Origin: Denitromonas sp.
GTDB lineage: Bacteria; Pseudomonadota; Gammaproteobacteria; Burkholderiales; Rhodocyclaceae
DNA length: 64,000 nt
Assembly: GCF_034676725.1 (NCBI RefSeq)
Contig: NZ_JAUCBR010000004.1
Coordinates: forward strand, 4,597,464 to 4,661,463
Direction of reading: 5' to 3'
Part shown: positions 27,285 to 36,654 of the stretch, piece after piece
Layout of the letters: every line of letters begins with the position of its first letter
How positions within the stretch are numbered: the stretch's first letter is position 1
Translations under genes and position numbers: made by a program
Notes under the pieces: model-generated
What the model saw: the letters and a program-made list of their open reading frames with translations, nothing else
Database searches by the model: none
What the model was told of the DNA's origin: nothing

Positions 27285-28171
27285 TCGGTCGGGCTTTTCC
27301 GGAGCGCCCCGCCACCTTTCAGGTATTTGAAGAAGTCGCTGCTCGGCTCGACCACCAACACGTCGCCCTTGTCGGCGAAGCTCTGGCGATAGGCTTGCAG
27401 ACTGCGGTAGAAGGCATAGAAGTCGGGGTCCGCGCCAAACGCCTCGGCATAGATCGCAGTGGCCTTGGCATCGCCGTCACCCTTGACGCGCTGCGCATCA
27501 CGATACGCATTGGCAATGATCACTTCGCGCTGACGGTCGGCATCGGCGCGGATCTTTTCCGCCTCGGCCGCACCTTCGGAGCGCAGTTCATTGGCCACCC
27601 GCTTGCGCTCGGCTTCCATCCGGCGATACACCGACTCGGACACCTCGGTCGGCAGGTCGACCCGCTTCAGGCGCACATCGAGAATCTGGACGCCGATCTT
27701 GCGGGCGTCCTGGTCGGCCTTGACGCGCATCTGCTCCATGATGTCGTCACGCTGACCGGAGACCACTTCATGGACGGTCCGCTTGCCGAACTCTTCGCGC
27801 AGGCCGGAGTTGACGGTCTGCTCGAGGCGGGTCGTCGCCCGGCGCTCGTCACCGCCGACCGACTCCAGGAACAGTTGCGGATCGGAAATGCGCCACTTGA
27901 CGAACAGATCAACCAGCACGTTCTTCTTCTCGGAGGTAATGAAGCGCTCCGGCTCGGGCGTATCCATGGTCAGGATGCGCTTTTCGAAGAAGGTGACGTT
28001 CTGCACCAGCGGGATCTTGAAATTCAGACCCGGCTCCTTGATGACCCGCTTGATTTCACCAAACTGGCGGACGATCGCGAACTGGCGCTTGTCGACGGTG
28101 TACATCGACATGGAAACGAGGGCCAGGGCAAACAGCACCACCCCCAGAAAGATCGGTGTACGCTCACGCAT
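27281..28171 (-). CDS. hflC: HflC, SPFH-domain regulator of the FtsH protease
   Basis: The 296-residue inner-membrane protein has one N-terminal membrane segment (IFLGVVLFALALVSMSMYTV) and a periplasmic SPFH/band-7 domain (FAIVRQFGEIKRVIKEPGLN). A charged coiled-coil part follows. With HflK it forms a cage around FtsH. The start overlaps the hflK stop as TGATG. Confidence 0.95.
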   Translation of the reverse strand: MRERTPIFLGVVLFALALVSMSMYTVDKRQFAIVRQFGEIKRVIKEPGLNFKIPLVQNVTFFEKRILTMDTPEPERFITSEKKNVLVDLFVKWRISDPQLFLESVGGDERRATTRLEQTVNSGLREEFGKRTVHEVVSGQRDDIMEQMRVKADQDARKIGVQILDVRLKRVDLPTEVSESVYRRMEAERKRVANELRSEGAAEAEKIRADADRQREVIIANAYRDAQRVKGDGDAKATAIYAEAFGADPDFYAFYRSLQAYRQSFADKGDVLVVEPSSDFFKYLKGGGALRKSPTE

Positions 28172-29406
28172 CAGCGGCCTCCCAGCTCACGACTGTTACG
28201 AAGGAAATCGCGACTGCGCACATCGTCGCCAATCGCGGCCGGACGCGGCGGCTCGGACACGGGCGCACCCGTGGCCATGCGCGATTCGCTGCGCACGGTC
28301 TCGCCACCACCGGCGGACTGGATCAGCTTGTCCAGCGGCATCAGCATCAGGTTGCCGTTCCCTTTCGTGTCCACCATGATCTTGGTGGTGTTGGAGTACA
28401 TGTCCTGCATGGTCTCGATATACATGCGCTCGCGAGTGACCTTGGGCGCCTTGCGATATTCGGCCAGCACCTGGGCAAAGCGGCTCGCCTCACCTTCTGC
28501 GTTGGCCACCACGCGGGCCGCATAACCGTTGGCCTCTTCGGCCAGGCGGGAAGCGGTACCCCGCGCCTTCGGGATCACGTCATTGGCGTAGGCCTGACCT
28601 TCGTTGGTCTGGCGCACCCGGTCCTGACCGGCCTTGACCGCGTCATCGAACGCCGCCTGCACCTGTTCGGGTGGCTGGGCGTTGCGCATGGTCACCTGGC
28701 TGATCTGGATGCCGGTCTGATAGCGGTCGAGGATTTCCTGCATCAGGTCCTTCGCCCGCACGGCGATTTCCTCACGCCCCTCGTAGAGCACGAAGTCCAT
28801 GCGGTTGCGACCGACGATCTGGCGCACGGCCGTTTCGGCCGCCTGAGCCACCGCTTCGTCCGGATTGCGGTTGTTGAACAGGTAGTCCTCCGGGCTCTTG
28901 AGGATGTACTGCACGGCGAACTGGATGTTGATGATGTTCTCGTCATCGGTGAGCATCAGCGCTTCGCGCAGCACCTTGTTGCGCTCCGCACCGCGGTAGC
29001 CGACCTCGATCGTGCGCACACCGGTCACATCGACCAGTTCATGGCTCTCGATCGGGAACGGCAGGCGCAGATGCAGGCCCGGCTCGGTGGTCTCGATGTA
29101 GTCGCCGAAACGCAGCACGACACCGCGCTGGTTGGCATCGACGATATAGAAGCCGCTGGCCCCCCAGACGAGCAGGACGAGCACGATCAGTGCACCCAGC
29201 CCGCCACCAAACTGGCGCGGGCTCAGCGAGGGCATGTTGCCACCGCCGCCGCCATTGCCACCGCCGCCCCCCCGGCGCCCGAACAGGCCACCGAGGCGAC
29301 GATTGACATCGCGCCACAATTCATCGAGATCAGGCGGGCCGTCTTTCGGTCGGTCCCGCTCCTGATCGTTCCCCTGGTTACCCCAGCGAGGATCATTCAG
29401 CGACAT
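28171..29406 (-). CDS. hflK: HflK, SPFH-domain regulator of the FtsH protease
   Basis: The 411-residue protein has a Gly-rich cytoplasmic N-terminus (GRRGGGGGNGGGGG near residue 45), one membrane segment (GALIVLVLLVWGASGFYIV) and an SPFH domain (VLRFGDYIETTEPGLHLRLP). ATG 29406 gives the typical N-terminus MSLNDPRWGNQG. An ATG at 29418, overlapping the hflX stop as TAATG, would add four residues and cannot be excluded. Partner of HflC. Confidence 0.94.
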   Translation of the reverse strand: MSLNDPRWGNQGNDQERDRPKDGPPDLDELWRDVNRRLGGLFGRRGGGGGNGGGGGNMPSLSPRQFGGGLGALIVLVLLVWGASGFYIVDANQRGVVLRFGDYIETTEPGLHLRLPFPIESHELVDVTGVRTIEVGYRGAERNKVLREALMLTDDENIINIQFAVQYILKSPEDYLFNNRNPDEAVAQAAETAVRQIVGRNRMDFVLYEGREEIAVRAKDLMQEILDRYQTGIQISQVTMRNAQPPEQVQAAFDDAVKAGQDRVRQTNEGQAYANDVIPKARGTASRLAEEANGYAARVVANAEGEASRFAQVLAEYRKAPKVTRERMYIETMQDMYSNTTKIMVDTKGNGNLMLMPLDKLIQSAGGGETVRSESRMATGAPVSEPPRPAAIGDDVRSRDFLRNSRELGGR

Positions 29407-29417
29407 GAGTGTTTCCA

Positions 29418-30575
29418 TTAGGAATGGAGTGGATCGAAATGGGAAGACGGCTGACGTTCAGCGTCTTCCGCTCTCAGGCCGGCGGCAAAGCGCTCGGCTT
29501 CCTCGGTCAGCGCCAGTCGTAACAAGTCGAGCCCCTCTCCTGTCTTGGCGCTCGCGAAAACGCGGCAGATTCTATCACAGCCATCCCGCTCGAATCGGGC
29601 CGGCGTACCACTGCCGTCGATCTTGTTCCAGACCAGGATCTGGGGAATTTCCCCGGCGCCGATTTCTTTCAGGACATCGTTCACGGCTGCAATCTGCGCG
29701 TCCCTGTCATCGCTGCCCGAATCGACCACGTGCACCAGCAAGTCGGCATTGACGGTCTCTTCGAGCGTGGCGTGAAATGCCGCCACGAGACTATGTGGCA
29801 GGTCACGGATGAATCCGACCGTGTCGGACAGCACAATGTTCCCCACCTCACCCAAAAACAGGCGGCGCGAGGTGGTGTCGAGCGTGGCGAAGAGCTGGTC
29901 GGCAGCGTAGGTACCGGCCTTGGTGAGGGCGTTGAACAGCGTCGACTTGCCGGCGTTGGTGTAGCCGACGATCGACACCGACAACACATCGCGGCGCTCC
30001 CGCGCGCGACGGCGCACCCGGCGCTGGTTCTCCAGTTTCTCGAGTCGGCCGCGCAAGGTCTTGACGCGGGCGCCGATCAGACGGCGGTCGGTTTCGAGCT
30101 GTGTTTCGCCCGGTCCGCGCAGGCCGACGCCGCCCTTTTGCCGCTCAAGGTGGGTCCAGCCGCGGATCAGGCGGGTCGCCAGATGCTCGAGCTGGGCGAG
30201 CTCGACCTGCAGCTTGCCCTCGTGACTGCGCGCCCGCAGGGCAAAGATGTCGAGGATCAGCGCCGTGCGATCGATCACCCGGCACTGCAGCACCCGTTCC
30301 AGGTTGCGTTGCTGGCCGGGGCTCAACTCGTGATTGAAGATCACCAGATCGGCCTCGTGGCCGCGCAGGACGTCACCGATCTCCTGCGCCTTGCCCTTGC
30401 CGACGAACAGCGCGGGGTCCGGTGCCCGGCGCTTGGCGCGAACCACGGTCTCGACGCGGGCACCGGCACTTTGTGCCAGCAACACCAGCTCGGCGAGCCG
30501 CTCTTCAATGGCGTCCTGCCCCAGGTCGATCTGCACCAGGACGGCACGCTCTCCCGCTTCGGGGCGATCAAACAT
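29418..30575 (-). CDS. hflX: GTPase HflX, ribosome-splitting factor
   Basis: The 385-residue protein has the HflX N-terminal domain (LVQIDLGQD, ELVLLAQSAGA, LFVGKGKAQEI), the segment RQKGGVGLRGPGETQLETDR, and a G domain with GYTNAGKST (G1), DTVGF (G3) and NKID (G4). HflX binds 50S subunits and splits stalled ribosomes. ATG 30575 is preferred over an upstream TTG. Between hfq and hflK, the conserved order. Confidence 0.95.
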   Translation of the reverse strand: MFDRPEAGERAVLVQIDLGQDAIEERLAELVLLAQSAGARVETVVRAKRRAPDPALFVGKGKAQEIGDVLRGHEADLVIFNHELSPGQQRNLERVLQCRVIDRTALILDIFALRARSHEGKLQVELAQLEHLATRLIRGWTHLERQKGGVGLRGPGETQLETDRRLIGARVKTLRGRLEKLENQRRVRRRARERRDVLSVSIVGYTNAGKSTLFNALTKAGTYAADQLFATLDTTSRRLFLGEVGNIVLSDTVGFIRDLPHSLVAAFHATLEETVNADLLVHVVDSGSDDRDAQIAAVNDVLKEIGAGEIPQILVWNKIDGSGTPARFERDGCDRICRVFASAKTGEGLDLLRLALTEEAERFAAGLRAEDAERQPSSHFDPLHS

Positions 30576-30616
30576 CGGGCGCCCCGGCAATCAGGCTTAT
30601 CGGTATGGGCGACACC

Positions 30617-30862
30617 TCAGGCTGCGGGCTCACCCGGCTCCTGCTGCTGGAAGTTGACAGGACGGGCCGGCACCACGGTGGAGATGGCGTGCTTGTAGAC
30701 CATCTGGGTCACGGTGTTTCGCAGCAGTACCACGTACTGGTCGAAGGATTCGATCTGGCCCTGCAGCTTGATGCCGTTGACCAGGTAGATGGATACGGGC
30801 ACATGCTCGCGGCGCAGGGCGTTGAGAAATGGATCCTGAAGGAGTTGGCCTTTGTTGCTCAT
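30617..30862 (-). CDS. hfq: RNA chaperone Hfq
   Basis: The 81-residue protein has the Sm1 region (QDPFLNALRREHVPVSIYLV, GQIESFDQYVVLL) and the Sm2 motif with YKHAIS. Hfq forms a hexamer that pairs small RNAs with mRNAs. GAGG precedes ATG 30862 at about 8 nt. The tail after YKHAIS is short (VVPARPVNFQQQEPGEPAA), shorter than in E. coli. Confidence 0.97.
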   Translation of the reverse strand: MSNKGQLLQDPFLNALRREHVPVSIYLVNGIKLQGQIESFDQYVVLLRNTVTQMVYKHAISTVVPARPVNFQQQEPGEPAA

Positions 30863-30951
30863 GTTTTAGCCTCTATCGTTATGTTGGCGTAATTTAATTG
30901 ATTCCGCGGTGCAACACCAAACCGGCGTGGTCTCGCGGAAAGGTGTGGATG

Positions 30952-32280
30952 CTACTTTCGGTCGCTATACGGGTTGGTCGAGGAGCGAAACTGAATGCGC
31001 AGCGGCGTGCCCTGGAGTTTGAACGCTTCCATGAAAGTCCGCTCCAGATAACGCGTATAGCTGGCCGGGATCCCTTCGAGACCCGTGCCGTGGATGACGA
31101 TGATCGGCGGGTTGCTGCCGCCCTGGTGCGCATAGCGCATCTTGGGACGGAACATCCGCACCTTGGGGGGCGCCTGCTTGGTCACCGCCTCCTGCAACAG
31201 GCGGGTCAGGCGCGGGGTCGACAGCTTGGCCATGGCGGCGGCGTAGGCGCGATCGACCGAGGTCAGCACGCCACCGATGCCCTGAGCCTTGAGCGCCGAT
31301 ACATAGTGCATGCGCGCAAAACTCAGGAAGGGCAACTTGCGGGCGATGTCCGACTTGATCTGCTCACGGCGGTACTCGTCGACGACGTCCCACTTGTTGA
31401 TGGCCACCACCAGGGCGCGCCCGGTCTCCAGCACGAAGCCGGCGATGTGGGCATCCTGGTCGGACACATCCTGGCTGGCGTCGAGCACCAGCACCACCAC
31501 GTTCGCCTGCTCGATGGCCTGCAGCGTCTTGATGACCGAGAATTTCTCGACCGCCTCGAACACCTTGCCACGCCGGCGCAGGCCGGCGGTATCAATCAGC
31601 TTGTATTCGCGGCCATTGCGCGAGAACGGGATGGAGATCGCATCGCGCGTCGTGCCCGGCATGTCAAACGCAATGACGCGCTCCTCGCCGAGCAGCGTGT
31701 TGATCAGCGTCGATTTGCCGACGTTCGGCCGGCCGACGATGGCCACCCGCGGGCCGTGCGCCTCGGGTTCCGGGTCCGGCGATTCCGGCGGCAGGACCTC
31801 GAAGACCTCGTCGAGCAGAGGATTCACCCCGTCGCCGTGGGCGGCCGAGATCACCAGCGGCGCGCCCAGGCCCAGCGCATGGAACTCGGCGCTGACCACG
31901 GCACGGTTCATGCCCTCGCCCTTGTTCACCACCAGGAACACCGGCCGGTCGGCGCGACGGAGCCGGTTGGCGATCTCCTGGTCGTGCGGCGTCAGCCCGT
32001 TGCGGCCATCGACCATGAACAGCAACACATCGGCCTCGGCAATGGCCTGCTCGGCCTGCCGCGCCATCTCGTGCATGATGCCGTCCTTGGCGACGGGGTC
32101 GAAGCCGGCGGTATCGACCACCAGGTAATCCCGCGAGCCCACCCGACCGACACCGTAGTGACGATCGCGCGTCAGCCCGGGCTGATCGGCCACCAGGGCG
32201 TCACGCGTCCTGGTGAGGCGGTTGAACAACGTCGATTTGCCAACATTTGGCCGACCGACCAGTACCAGCGTAGGTATCAC
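30952..32280 (-). CDS. der: Ribosome biogenesis GTPase Der (EngA)
   Basis: The 442-residue protein has two tandem G domains, each with GRPNVGKST (one near residue 8, the other near 183), followed by a KH-like C-terminal domain (RMFRPKMRYAHQGGSNPP, IVIHGTGLEGIPASYTRYLE). Der is needed for 50S subunit assembly. It lies between bamB (12 bp) and hfq (89 bp). Confidence 0.97.
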   Translation of the reverse strand: MIPTLVLVGRPNVGKSTLFNRLTRTRDALVADQPGLTRDRHYGVGRVGSRDYLVVDTAGFDPVAKDGIMHEMARQAEQAIAEADVLLFMVDGRNGLTPHDQEIANRLRRADRPVFLVVNKGEGMNRAVVSAEFHALGLGAPLVISAAHGDGVNPLLDEVFEVLPPESPDPEPEAHGPRVAIVGRPNVGKSTLINTLLGEERVIAFDMPGTTRDAISIPFSRNGREYKLIDTAGLRRRGKVFEAVEKFSVIKTLQAIEQANVVVLVLDASQDVSDQDAHIAGFVLETGRALVVAINKWDVVDEYRREQIKSDIARKLPFLSFARMHYVSALKAQGIGGVLTSVDRAYAAAMAKLSTPRLTRLLQEAVTKQAPPKVRMFRPKMRYAHQGGSNPPIIVIHGTGLEGIPASYTRYLERTFMEAFKLQGTPLRIQFRSSTNPYSDRK

Positions 32281-32292
32281 TTTCGGCCTTTG

Positions 32293-33438
32293 TCAGCGCG
32301 GCTGAAATACATGAATGCCACCGGCACGGGTCTGCACCACCACCTGCTCGCCCGCAGCGCGCGGTGCGGCAATGATGGCGCTACCATCGGTGGCGGCCCG
32401 GCCGATGAAGGCGCCGTTGTCGCGGCCGAGCAGGTGCACATAACCTTCGGCGTCCCCCACCACCACCCCGGCCTCGACGGCCAGCGGGGCCGACAGTTGG
32501 CGACGGACGAGCTGGTCCTGGCGCCACATGCTGGCACCGCTGAAGGCATCGAGCGCGGTGACGGCATCGACGTCTTCGGTCACATAGACCTGGCGCACAT
32601 CACGGCTGATGCCGCCACGGGCCGACAGCGGCCGGCTCCACAAGGTCTTGCCGTTGGTCACGTCAAAGCAGCTCACCCGCCCCTGGAAGGCCGCAGCGCA
32701 CAGGGTCTGACGGTGGAGCACCGGGTCGCCGACCACGTCGGCGATGCGCTCGAGCTCGGTTGCACCGGCCGGCAAGGCCACCGACAGTTCCCAGATCAGG
32801 CCGCCGTTGTTGAGATCGAAGGCAGCCAGCTTGCCGCCGGGGAAGCCGAGCACCGCCACGTTGTTCTCGATCAGCATGCCCGACTGGTTGCGCAGCGTCA
32901 GGGCCGGCGTGGTGCGGCGGTAGGTCCACAGCAGCTTGCCGTCCTTGCGGTCGAGACCGAACACCCGGTTATCACTGCTGCGCACGACCACGAAGTCGCT
33001 GGCCACGCCCGGGGCGGACAGCACCTCGGCATTGACCTTGCCGCGCCAGCGCTCGGTACCCGAGGCCGCGTCCAGCGCAATCACCTCGCCCTGCCCATTG
33101 ACCACCACCGCCAGCGCCGCATCGGCGCCCACGCCAGCGGTCAGCCCGTCGGCGATGCGCACCCGCCAGCGCGCCTGGCCACCGCCGAAGCGGGCCACGT
33201 CGCCGTCGGCTGCCGCGGCGATCACCTCGCCATCGATAATTGCCGGTTCAAAATGGTAGATCTCGGCGTCGCCAATTTTTGCCGACCACACCGGCGACAA
33301 CGTTGCCGCTGCCTTGAACTCGGGCAACGGGGCCATCTTTGGCGCCGGGGTCGAGAACGGGTTGAGCGCATCGAGCGAACTGCAGCCGACCAGCAAGGTG
33401 GTGGCGGCCAGCGCCGCAAACAAACGGTACGAACGCAT
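32293..33438 (-). CDS. bamB: Outer-membrane protein assembly lipoprotein BamB
   Basis: The 381-residue lipoprotein has a signal peptide with lipobox LLVGC (Cys19) and a series of PQQ-like beta-propeller repeats (VIALDAASGTERWRGKV, VFGLDRKDGKLLWTYRR, AAFDLNNGGLIWELSV, CFDVTNGKTLWSRPL). It is a BAM-complex subunit that helps insert barrel proteins, as tamA does at the left edge. Its start overlaps the yfgM-like stop as TGATG. Confidence 0.95.
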   Translation of the reverse strand: MRSYRLFAALAATTLLVGCSSLDALNPFSTPAPKMAPLPEFKAAATLSPVWSAKIGDAEIYHFEPAIIDGEVIAAAADGDVARFGGGQARWRVRIADGLTAGVGADAALAVVVNGQGEVIALDAASGTERWRGKVNAEVLSAPGVASDFVVVRSSDNRVFGLDRKDGKLLWTYRRTTPALTLRNQSGMLIENNVAVLGFPGGKLAAFDLNNGGLIWELSVALPAGATELERIADVVGDPVLHRQTLCAAAFQGRVSCFDVTNGKTLWSRPLSARGGISRDVRQVYVTEDVDAVTALDAFSGASMWRQDQLVRRQLSAPLAVEAGVVVGDAEGYVHLLGRDNGAFIGRAATDGSAIIAAPRAAGEQVVVQTRAGGIHVFQPR

Positions 33439-34091
33439 CAGCGGGCACCTCCCAAAAGGGCGTCGAGCTTGATTCGGATGATTTCGGCGCTGCGGTCGCC
33501 GGGCACGATCACCGCGTTGGCCGCGTCCAGCGCCGCCTGGTAGGCGGTGCGGGCCTCGTCGATCTTGCCGTCGGCGACCAGCGCGTCACCGCGCAGGTCG
33601 AAGTGGCGCACCTTGAGTGCGGCCGGCGGCTCGTCCGCCAGCAGGGTCAATGCACCGGCGGTATCGCCGGCGTCGAGCCGCACGGCGGCCAGGCGCAGGC
33701 GGGCGATGTCGCGCATCACCGGCTCGTCGGCGTTCTGGGTCACCCACTCCAGCGGCAGCGCGGCATTGCCGGTGTCACCGGCCGCCTGCTGAACCTTGGC
33801 CGACATCAACGCGGCCAGCGGCGCATAGACCGTGCCGCTGAAGTTTTCGAGAATCTGCCCGGCGGCCTGGCGTGCCATGGCAGCGTCGTTGTCGACCACC
33901 GCCTTCTGCACCACGCTGTACAGCGCGGCCGCCTCGGCGGTCTGCTTGCGCTGGTACCACTGCCAGCCCTGCCAGCTGACCGACGCGACCGCGGCAATCA
34001 CCGCCACCGTGGTGACGATCCAGCCGTACTGCGCCCACCACGCCTTCAGTTCGGCGAGTTGTTCCTGCTCTTCAAGATCATAGACTGCCAT
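33438..34091 (-). CDS. yfgM: YfgM-like tetratricopeptide/ancillary SecYEG protein
   Basis: The 217-residue protein starts MAVYDLEEQEQLAELKAWW, has one membrane segment (IVTTVAVIAAVASVSW) and a periplasmic helical domain of TPR type (DUF2133 family). YfgM is thought to link SecYEG with periplasmic chaperones. ATG 34091 has GGAAG 6 nt upstream and lies 14 nt inside hisS. The hisS-yfgM-bamB-der order is conserved in beta- and gammaproteobacteria. Confidence 0.92.
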   Translation of the reverse strand: MAVYDLEEQEQLAELKAWWAQYGWIVTTVAVIAAVASVSWQGWQWYQRKQTAEAAALYSVVQKAVVDNDAAMARQAAGQILENFSGTVYAPLAALMSAKVQQAAGDTGNAALPLEWVTQNADEPVMRDIARLRLAAVRLDAGDTAGALTLLADEPPAALKVRHFDLRGDALVADGKIDEARTAYQAALDAANAVIVPGDRSAEIIRIKLDALLGGAR

Positions 34092-35373
34092 CGTCGTCTT
34101 CCACGGCAAAAAGGAGGTCGGCCAGCACATCAGCCAGTTGGTCGGCTGCGACGCGGCGCTGCTCACCGCCGTCGCGCAAGGGTTTGAGGGTCACTTCCGA
34201 GGCCGCCGCTTCATCGTCACCGATGATCAGCGCGCACGGCGCGCCGCTGCCGTCGGCCTTTTTCATCTGCGCCTTGAAGCTGCCGCCGCCGCAATGGAAC
34301 AGCACCGAAAAGCCCTGGGCGCGCATGTCTTCCGCGACACGGAAAGCGAAGCGTTGCGCTGCCTCGCCCTGATGCACCACGTAGAGGTCCGGCACCTCGC
34401 GCTCGGGCTCACCGCCGGAACTTTGCCAAAGCGCGAGCAAACGCTCAACACCCATGGCAAAGCCGGCTGCCGGCGTGGCCTTGCCGCCGAGCTGCTCGAC
34501 GAGGCCGTCGTAGCGCCCGCCGGCGCAGACGGTGCCCTGCGCGCCGAGCTGGTCGGTGACCCACTCGAACACGGTGCGGTTGTAGTAGTCCAGCCCGCGC
34601 ACCAGTCGGGTGTTGATGCGATACGGGATGCCGGCATCCTTGAGGATGGCCTGCACGCCGGCAAAGTGGGCGAGCGATTCCTCGCCGAGATAGTCCATCA
34701 GCGTCGGCGCGGCTTCGACCAGCGCCTGCATGTCGGGGTTCTTGGTGTCGAGAATACGCAGCGGGTTGGTGTACAGGCGGCGCCTGGCCTCCTCGTCGAG
34801 CTGCTCGGCATGTGCCTCGAAATAGGTGATCAGCGCGGCGCGGTGCGTGGCGCGCTCCTCGGCCGAGCCGAGCGAGTTGAGCTCGAGGCGGATGTCCTCC
34901 AGGCCCAGGTCGTCCCACAGGCGGGCGCACATCAGGATCAGCTCGGCGTCGATGTCCGGCCCGGCAAAACCCAGCGCCTCGGCACCGATCTGGTGAAACT
35001 GGCGGTAACGGCCTTTTTGCGGGCGCTCGTGGCGGAACATCGGGCCATAGTAGTACAGGCGCTTCGGGCCGCTGTGCAGCAGGCTGTGCTGCATCACGGC
35101 GCGCACGCAGGAGGCGGTGTTCTCCGGCCGCAAGGTGAGGTGCTCGCCGTTGAGCGCGTCCTCGAAGGAATACATCTCCTTCTCGACAATGTCGGTCACC
35201 TCACCGATGGCGCGCCGGAACAGCGGGGTCGGCTCGACGATGGGGGTGCGAATGGGACGGAAGCCGTAGCTCTTGAGCCAGTCGCGAATCAGCGATTCGA
35301 ACTGCTCCCAGGTTTCGGCCTCGTCGAGGAAAATATCGTTCATGCCACGCACGGCACGCAGGCTTTGACTCAT
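34078..35373 (-). CDS. hisS: Histidyl-tRNA synthetase
   Basis: The 431-residue class II synthetase has motif 2 (YYYGPMFRHERPQKGRYRQF), the histidine motifs (LVRGLDYYNRTVFEWV and AGGRYDGLVEQLGG), motif 3 (AAGFAMGVERLL) and a C-terminal anticodon-binding domain. The start MSQSLRAVRGMNDIF is typical. Confidence 0.97.
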   Translation of the reverse strand: MSQSLRAVRGMNDIFLDEAETWEQFESLIRDWLKSYGFRPIRTPIVEPTPLFRRAIGEVTDIVEKEMYSFEDALNGEHLTLRPENTASCVRAVMQHSLLHSGPKRLYYYGPMFRHERPQKGRYRQFHQIGAEALGFAGPDIDAELILMCARLWDDLGLEDIRLELNSLGSAEERATHRAALITYFEAHAEQLDEEARRRLYTNPLRILDTKNPDMQALVEAAPTLMDYLGEESLAHFAGVQAILKDAGIPYRINTRLVRGLDYYNRTVFEWVTDQLGAQGTVCAGGRYDGLVEQLGGKATPAAGFAMGVERLLALWQSSGGEPEREVPDLYVVHQGEAAQRFAFRVAEDMRAQGFSVLFHCGGGSFKAQMKKADGSGAPCALIIGDDEAAASEVTLKPLRDGGEQRRVAADQLADVLADLLFAVEDDDGSL

Positions 35374-35403
35374 GTCTGCTGTCTTTCTTCTGTTCTGCGC
35401 GGG

Positions 35404-36654
35404 TCAGCCCGCTTTTCTTTGATAATGCGTCGCCACGTACTCGTCGACGATGGCCTGGAACTCGGCCGCAATGTTGTTGCCCCGCAGGGTCACCGTCTTC
35501 TGGCCATCGACAAACACCGGCGCGGCCGGGGTCTCGCCCGTGCCCGGCAGTGAAATGCCGACGTTCGCGTGCTTGCTCTCGCCCGGGCCATTGACCACAC
35601 AGCCCATCACCGCCAGCGTCATGTTCTCGACCCCGTCGTACTGCTCGCGCCAGCGCGGCATCTGCTCGCGCACATGAGTCTGGATACGCGAGGCCAGCTC
35701 CTGGAAGAAGGTGCTGGTCGTGCGGCCGCAGCCCGGGCAGGCGGTCACCATGGGCGTGAAGGCGCGCAAGCCCATGGTCTGCAGGATCTCCTGCGCCACC
35801 ACCACTTCCTGCGCACGGTTGCCGTTGGGCTCCGGCGTCAGCGAGACGCGGATGGTGTCACCAATGCCTTCTTGCAGCAACACGCCCATCGCGGCAGTGG
35901 AGGCGACGATGCCCTTCGAGCCCATGCCGGCCTCGGTCAGGCCCAGATGCAGGGGGTAGTCGCAGCGGCGCGCCAGATCGCGGTACACGGCGATCAGGTC
36001 CTGCACGCTGGAGACCTTCGCCGAGAGGATGATCCGGTCGCCCGGCAAGCCGTAGGATTCGGCCTTTTCGGCCGACTCCAGCGCCGAGGTCACCAGCGCC
36101 TCGCGCATCACCGCGCCGGCATCGAGCGGCACCTCGCGGCTTGCGTTCTGGTCCATGATGCGCGCCAGCACCGAGGGGTCGAGACTGCCCCAGTTGACGC
36201 CAATGCGCACCGGCTTGTCGTACTTGCAGGCGATCTCGATGATCGCGGCGAACTGCGGATCGCGCTTGGTGCCCGCTCCCACGTTGCCCGGGTTGATGCG
36301 CAGCTTGGCCAGTGCCTCGGCGCACTCGGGCACATCGGTGAGCAGCTTGTGGCCGTTGTAATGAAAATCGCCCACCAGCGGCACATCGACGTTCATCCGC
36401 GCCAGCTGCTCGCGAATGGCCGGCACGGCGCGGGCCGCCTCTTCGTTGTTGACCGTGATGCGGACCATCTCGGAACCGGCACGCGCCAGCTGTGCCACCT
36501 GGATGGCGGTGGCGATCGGGTCGGCCGTATCGGTGTTGGTCATCGACTGCACCACCACCGGCGCATCCGCGCCGATCAGCACCTTGCCCACGCGTACCAG
36601 ACGGCTGCGGCGGCGGGGCGCGGCCTGGCCGCAGATCATGGCGTCCATGCTCAT
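35404..36654 (-). CDS. ispG: 4-hydroxy-3-methylbut-2-enyl diphosphate synthase (flavodoxin)
   Basis: The 416-residue enzyme of the MEP isoprenoid pathway has the TIM-barrel part (VVVQSMTNTDTADPIATAIQ, RINPGNVG, VNWGSLD) and the 4Fe-4S cysteines in TACPGCGRT and MGCVVNGPGE. It overlaps rodZ by 4 nt (ATGA). Confidence 0.96.
   Translation of the reverse strand: MSMDAMICGQAAPRRRSRLVRVGKVLIGADAPVVVQSMTNTDTADPIATAIQVAQLARAGSEMVRITVNNEEAARAVPAIREQLARMNVDVPLVGDFHYNGHKLLTDVPECAEALAKLRINPGNVGAGTKRDPQFAAIIEIACKYDKPVRIGVNWGSLDPSVLARIMDQNASREVPLDAGAVMREALVTSALESAEKAESYGLPGDRIILSAKVSSVQDLIAVYRDLARRCDYPLHLGLTEAGMGSKGIVASTAAMGVLLQEGIGDTIRVSLTPEPNGNRAQEVVVAQEILQTMGLRAFTPMVTACPGCGRTTSTFFQELASRIQTHVREQMPRWREQYDGVENMTLAVMGCVVNGPGESKHANVGISLPGTGETPAAPVFVDGQKTVTLRGNNIAAEFQAIVDEYVATHYQRKAG

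Noticed and set aside
30898..33543. 881-codon plus-strand frame opposite der and bamB
   Set aside because: It spans two convincing genes and the gap between them; translation is low in complexity.
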